A DNA stretch of 64,000 bases, taken from the NCBI GenBank assembly GCA_019694355.1, contig JAIBCB010000001.1:835001-899000 (forward strand). Reading direction: 5' to 3'. This document shows, piece after piece, positions 61,872-64,000 of the stretch. The position numbers and the translations under genes were made by a program. The notes beneath the pieces were generated by a model. That model saw only the letters and a program-made list of their open reading frames with translations. It made no database searches and had not been told where the DNA came from. Positions within the stretch are counted from its first letter, which is position 1. Each line of letters begins with the position of its first letter. This DNA comes from Pyrinomonadaceae bacterium (lineage in GTDB: Bacteria > Acidobacteriota > Blastocatellia > Pyrinomonadales > Pyrinomonadaceae).

Positions 61872-63494
61872 CTATTCTATGGCCTCCGCTGGTAATTGTT
61901 TTTCGTGGACCTTGTATTCCTCGATATCGATCAGCGCCTGGTATTTCCTGATCAGTTCCTCGTCGAATTCGTGCAGGTGATTCATTTCGTTGAGTTTCTT
62001 TCGCTGCCTGTCGAGCATTTCCAGATAGATGGCATAGAATCTATCTAGTGAGTCGTCTCGCTCGTCACTTTCTCGGGTGCATTCTTGTAAAAAGTACTTT
62101 AGATCAAGCTGCAGCCGGTCATAGAGGTTCTCGAGATGCTTGTTCCCGGACCTTTCATCGGCGCATCTTTCATTCAGAAATTCCAGCGAAGCGTGTGCGA
62201 CCTTCTTTTGCATCATGACTTCCTGCGTTCGTTCCGGGATGGTTGAGGGTCCGTCCTCGGGCTTGACCATGCGGATCAACCAAGGCAACGTCAGGCCCTG
62301 AAAGACCAGTGTTACCAAGATCACAACGAAGGTGATAAACAAGATCAGCTCGCGGTGCGGAAACGGCCGACCTTCGTTGATCACCAATGGAATAGAGAGG
62401 GCCATCGCGAGCGAGATCACGCCTCGCATCCCGGCCCACCCGGTGATGACCGGATTTCGCCATCCGGGATGCGGATCGGGGACGGCGATAAATAGGCCGA
62501 TGATGAACGTAGTTACAGCTGATGACCCGAGCGTGCACGCCATCCGCGTCACAATGAGAAGCAACGAGATAAGAATGCCGTACGATGTAGCTGTCCCCAA
62601 TCCGATGTCTCCTAACTGACCGGCGATCGCGGGCAGTTGGAGGCCAATAACAAGAAAGATGATTCCATTGAGAACAAAGATGAGGCTGTTCCAGACGTTG
62701 ACGGCTTCGACGCGAGTCCGGTAGTTAAGCATCTTGTCGCGTTGGCTGGACAGAAGTAGTCCACCGCTGACAACCGCCAAAACTCCGGAGAAGTGAAAGT
62801 GTTCGGCAAGGTAATACATGAAGTAGGGTGTGACGAATGACAAAACAACATCAATGCCGGTTGTGGTAGGAAGCCATCGGTGGACCGCATAGAAAACCAG
62901 CGCGACCAGAAGGCCGACGAGCGTTCCCATCACGACGGCGAGCACAAAGCTGGCAGCGGCTTCGCTGAGATAGAACTGTCCGGTGATGACCGCCGCCAAT
63001 GCAAATCGAAATATGATAAGCGAGGAAGCGTCGTTAAGCAGGCTTTCGCCCTCGGTGATGCTGACGATCACCTTCGGCACCTTAACGCGTCGCATTATGG
63101 TGGTTGCGGAAACGGCATCAGGCGGCGAAACGATCCCTCCGAGCAGGAATCCGAGAGCAAGCGAAAAGCCGGGGATTAGCCAGCTCGAAAAAATAGCGAC
63201 GACGAATGCATTGATGAATACTATTGGAAAAGCAAAGGTGACGATGGCTCGACGCCATTTCCAGAACTCCTTCCAAGAGACCTGCCACGCGGCTTCGTAA
63301 AGCAGCGGCGGAAGAAAGATGAAAAACACCAACTCGGGATCGATGCCGATGTTCGAGAACAGTCCCGTAAAGCCAAGTGCAAGCCCGCCCAAAACCAGTA
63401 CGATCGGATACGCCAGCCTCAACTTGTTCGCCAGCATCGCCAGCGCCAGAATGATGACTACCAGCAATATGTACTCAATGAAAAGGTCTTGCAT
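61872..63494 (-). CDS. Na+/H+ antiporter, CPA1 family (NhaP type)
   Basis: 540 residues from the ATG opening the first membrane helix; a longer frame upstream is rejected. About twelve membrane segments. Key motifs are FLPPLLYEAAWQ near 70, GGIVSPPDAVSA with the transport aspartate, and EGESLLNDASSL with the second acidic pair. The cytoplasmic C-terminus of about 130 residues is helical. It exchanges protons for Na+ (or K+) and helps pH and salt balance, fitting the neighbouring K+ channel. Confidence 0.93.
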   Translation of the reverse strand: MQDLFIEYILLVVIILALAMLANKLRLAYPIVLVLGGLALGFTGLFSNIGIDPELVFFIFLPPLLYEAAWQVSWKEFWKWRRAIVTFAFPIVFINAFVVAIFSSWLIPGFSLALGFLLGGIVSPPDAVSATTIMRRVKVPKVIVSITEGESLLNDASSLIIFRFALAAVITGQFYLSEAAASFVLAVVMGTLVGLLVALVFYAVHRWLPTTTGIDVVLSFVTPYFMYYLAEHFHFSGVLAVVSGGLLLSSQRDKMLNYRTRVEAVNVWNSLIFVLNGIIFLVIGLQLPAIAGQLGDIGLGTATSYGILISLLLIVTRMACTLGSSAVTTFIIGLFIAVPDPHPGWRNPVITGWAGMRGVISLAMALSIPLVINEGRPFPHRELILFITFVVILVTLVFQGLTLPWLIRMVKPEDGPSTIPERTQEVMMQKKVAHASLEFLNERCADERSGNKHLENLYDRLQLDLKYFLQECTRESDERDDSLDRFYAIYLEMLDRQRKKLNEMNHLHEFDEELIRKYQALIDIEEYKVHEKQLPAEAIE

Positions 63495-63625
63495 TTGCAG
63501 ATTCGCGAATTCAATTTTCGGCCGGGTACAGTAGTAAGGATCAGAATATAAGGGATCTACCGAAAACCCATGACTTGCCAGCAAAAGTACCGCTGACTAA
63601 CAAATTGGTCAAAGGCACCGTCCGG

Positions 63626-64000
63626 CTATTCCTTGTTACCGCGATATTCTTTGTCGGTAACGGGTTTGAGCCAAGTTACGCCTTGACCGTCTTTGATGTT
63701 CGTGATCGCAATGTGCGTCATTTGGCTGTCGGGCGAAGCTCCGTGCCAGTGTTCGATGTTTTTGTCGCAGATGACGACCTCGCCTTTTTTGATTGTCCGA
63801 ATAGGTTGTCCCTTTTCCTGATAAAGCCCGATCCCGTTGGTGACGAGCAGAGTTTGTCCCGCCGGATGCGTGTGCCAATGTGACCTCGCACCGGCTTCAA
63901 AAGTCACATTGCCTATGGAAAAATTATTGTTTTCGGTTGTCGGAGCGAGCATTTGCACATAAACCGTTCCCGTAAACCAATCCGCCGGACCTTTTTCGCC
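63626..64000 (-). CDS. Cupin-domain protein, 5' end beyond the window
   Basis: At least 125 residues; the frame is open to the right edge (upstream residues read GPADWFTGTVYVQML), so the start is outside. The cupin metal-binding motif is present: HWHTHPAGQTLLVTNG with two His, a Gln and later HWHGAS. The family includes small metal-dependent enzymes such as mandelonitrile-lyase-type and cupin isomerases. The exact activity cannot be named. Confidence 0.85.
   Translation of the reverse strand, partial: GEKGPADWFTGTVYVQMLAPTTENNNFSIGNVTFEAGARSHWHTHPAGQTLLVTNGIGLYQEKGQPIRTIKKGEVVICDKNIEHWHGASPDSQMTHIAITNIKDGQGVTWLKPVTDKEYRGNKE

Overview
The window looks like an accessory-poor chromosomal stretch of an Acidobacteriota bacterium, most likely class Blastocatellia. 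The basis is a combination of features: a VWFA-type 'acidobacterial' secreted protein, a very large SBBP-propeller/FG-GAP secreted protein, YCF48-like, VIT-vWA, DUF6335 and cupin proteins, a DUF3417-type glycogen phosphorylase, moderately high GC, few Shine-Dalgarno sites, and many short intergenic repeat families. The taxonomic call is inference; there is no rRNA in the window. No prophage, IS element, CRISPR array or integrase was seen.

Left part (1-13.4 kb). The window opens inside a tRNA-Lys gene, followed by about 1.3 kb of gene-free DNA built of hairpins and short repeats. A long run of minus-strand genes follows, read from right to left: larC, folE, an M28 aminopeptidase, metG, a BrnT/BrnA-type toxin-antitoxin pair, tatD, yajQ, a DUF1444 protein, a polyprenyl diphosphate synthase, a coiled-coil/HARE-HTH protein and an FHA-PrsW membrane protease. 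The toxin-antitoxin pair sits between metG and tatD and is bracketed by two copies of the last 113 bases of metG. Repeat DNA has also entered tatD and metG in frame.

Middle left (13.4-22.7 kb). argS is followed by a tightly overlapping tryptophan operon, trpE-D-C-F-B-A plus a DAHP synthase gene. It is preceded by a leader peptide with tandem Trp codons and a terminator hairpin, which is a classical attenuator. No trpG is present.

Middle (22.7-42.9 kb). An XRE repressor/membrane-protein pair diverges from a Rad52-family annealing protein across a region with three similar dyads. A paired M16 protease, YtxH and DUF6335 stress-type proteins, and a 1216-residue secreted propeller protein follow. 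Next come a cytosolic subtilisin next to a GAF protein, an S41 protease, YCF48 and VIT-vWA proteins, a degenerate ABC ATPase and an OmpA-family protein.

Right part (42.9-64 kb). An MsbA-type exporter leads into yicC-gmk-rpoZ. Then come ETF-ubiquinone oxidoreductase, mtnA, a DoxX/macrodomain pair, glycogen phosphorylase with three small genes, a zinc-ribbon TonB-like protein, an inactive M16 protein with ubiE/menG, a dipeptide-type permease pair, a VWFA protein, a K+ channel, a Na+/H+ antiporter and a cupin gene cut by the window edge.
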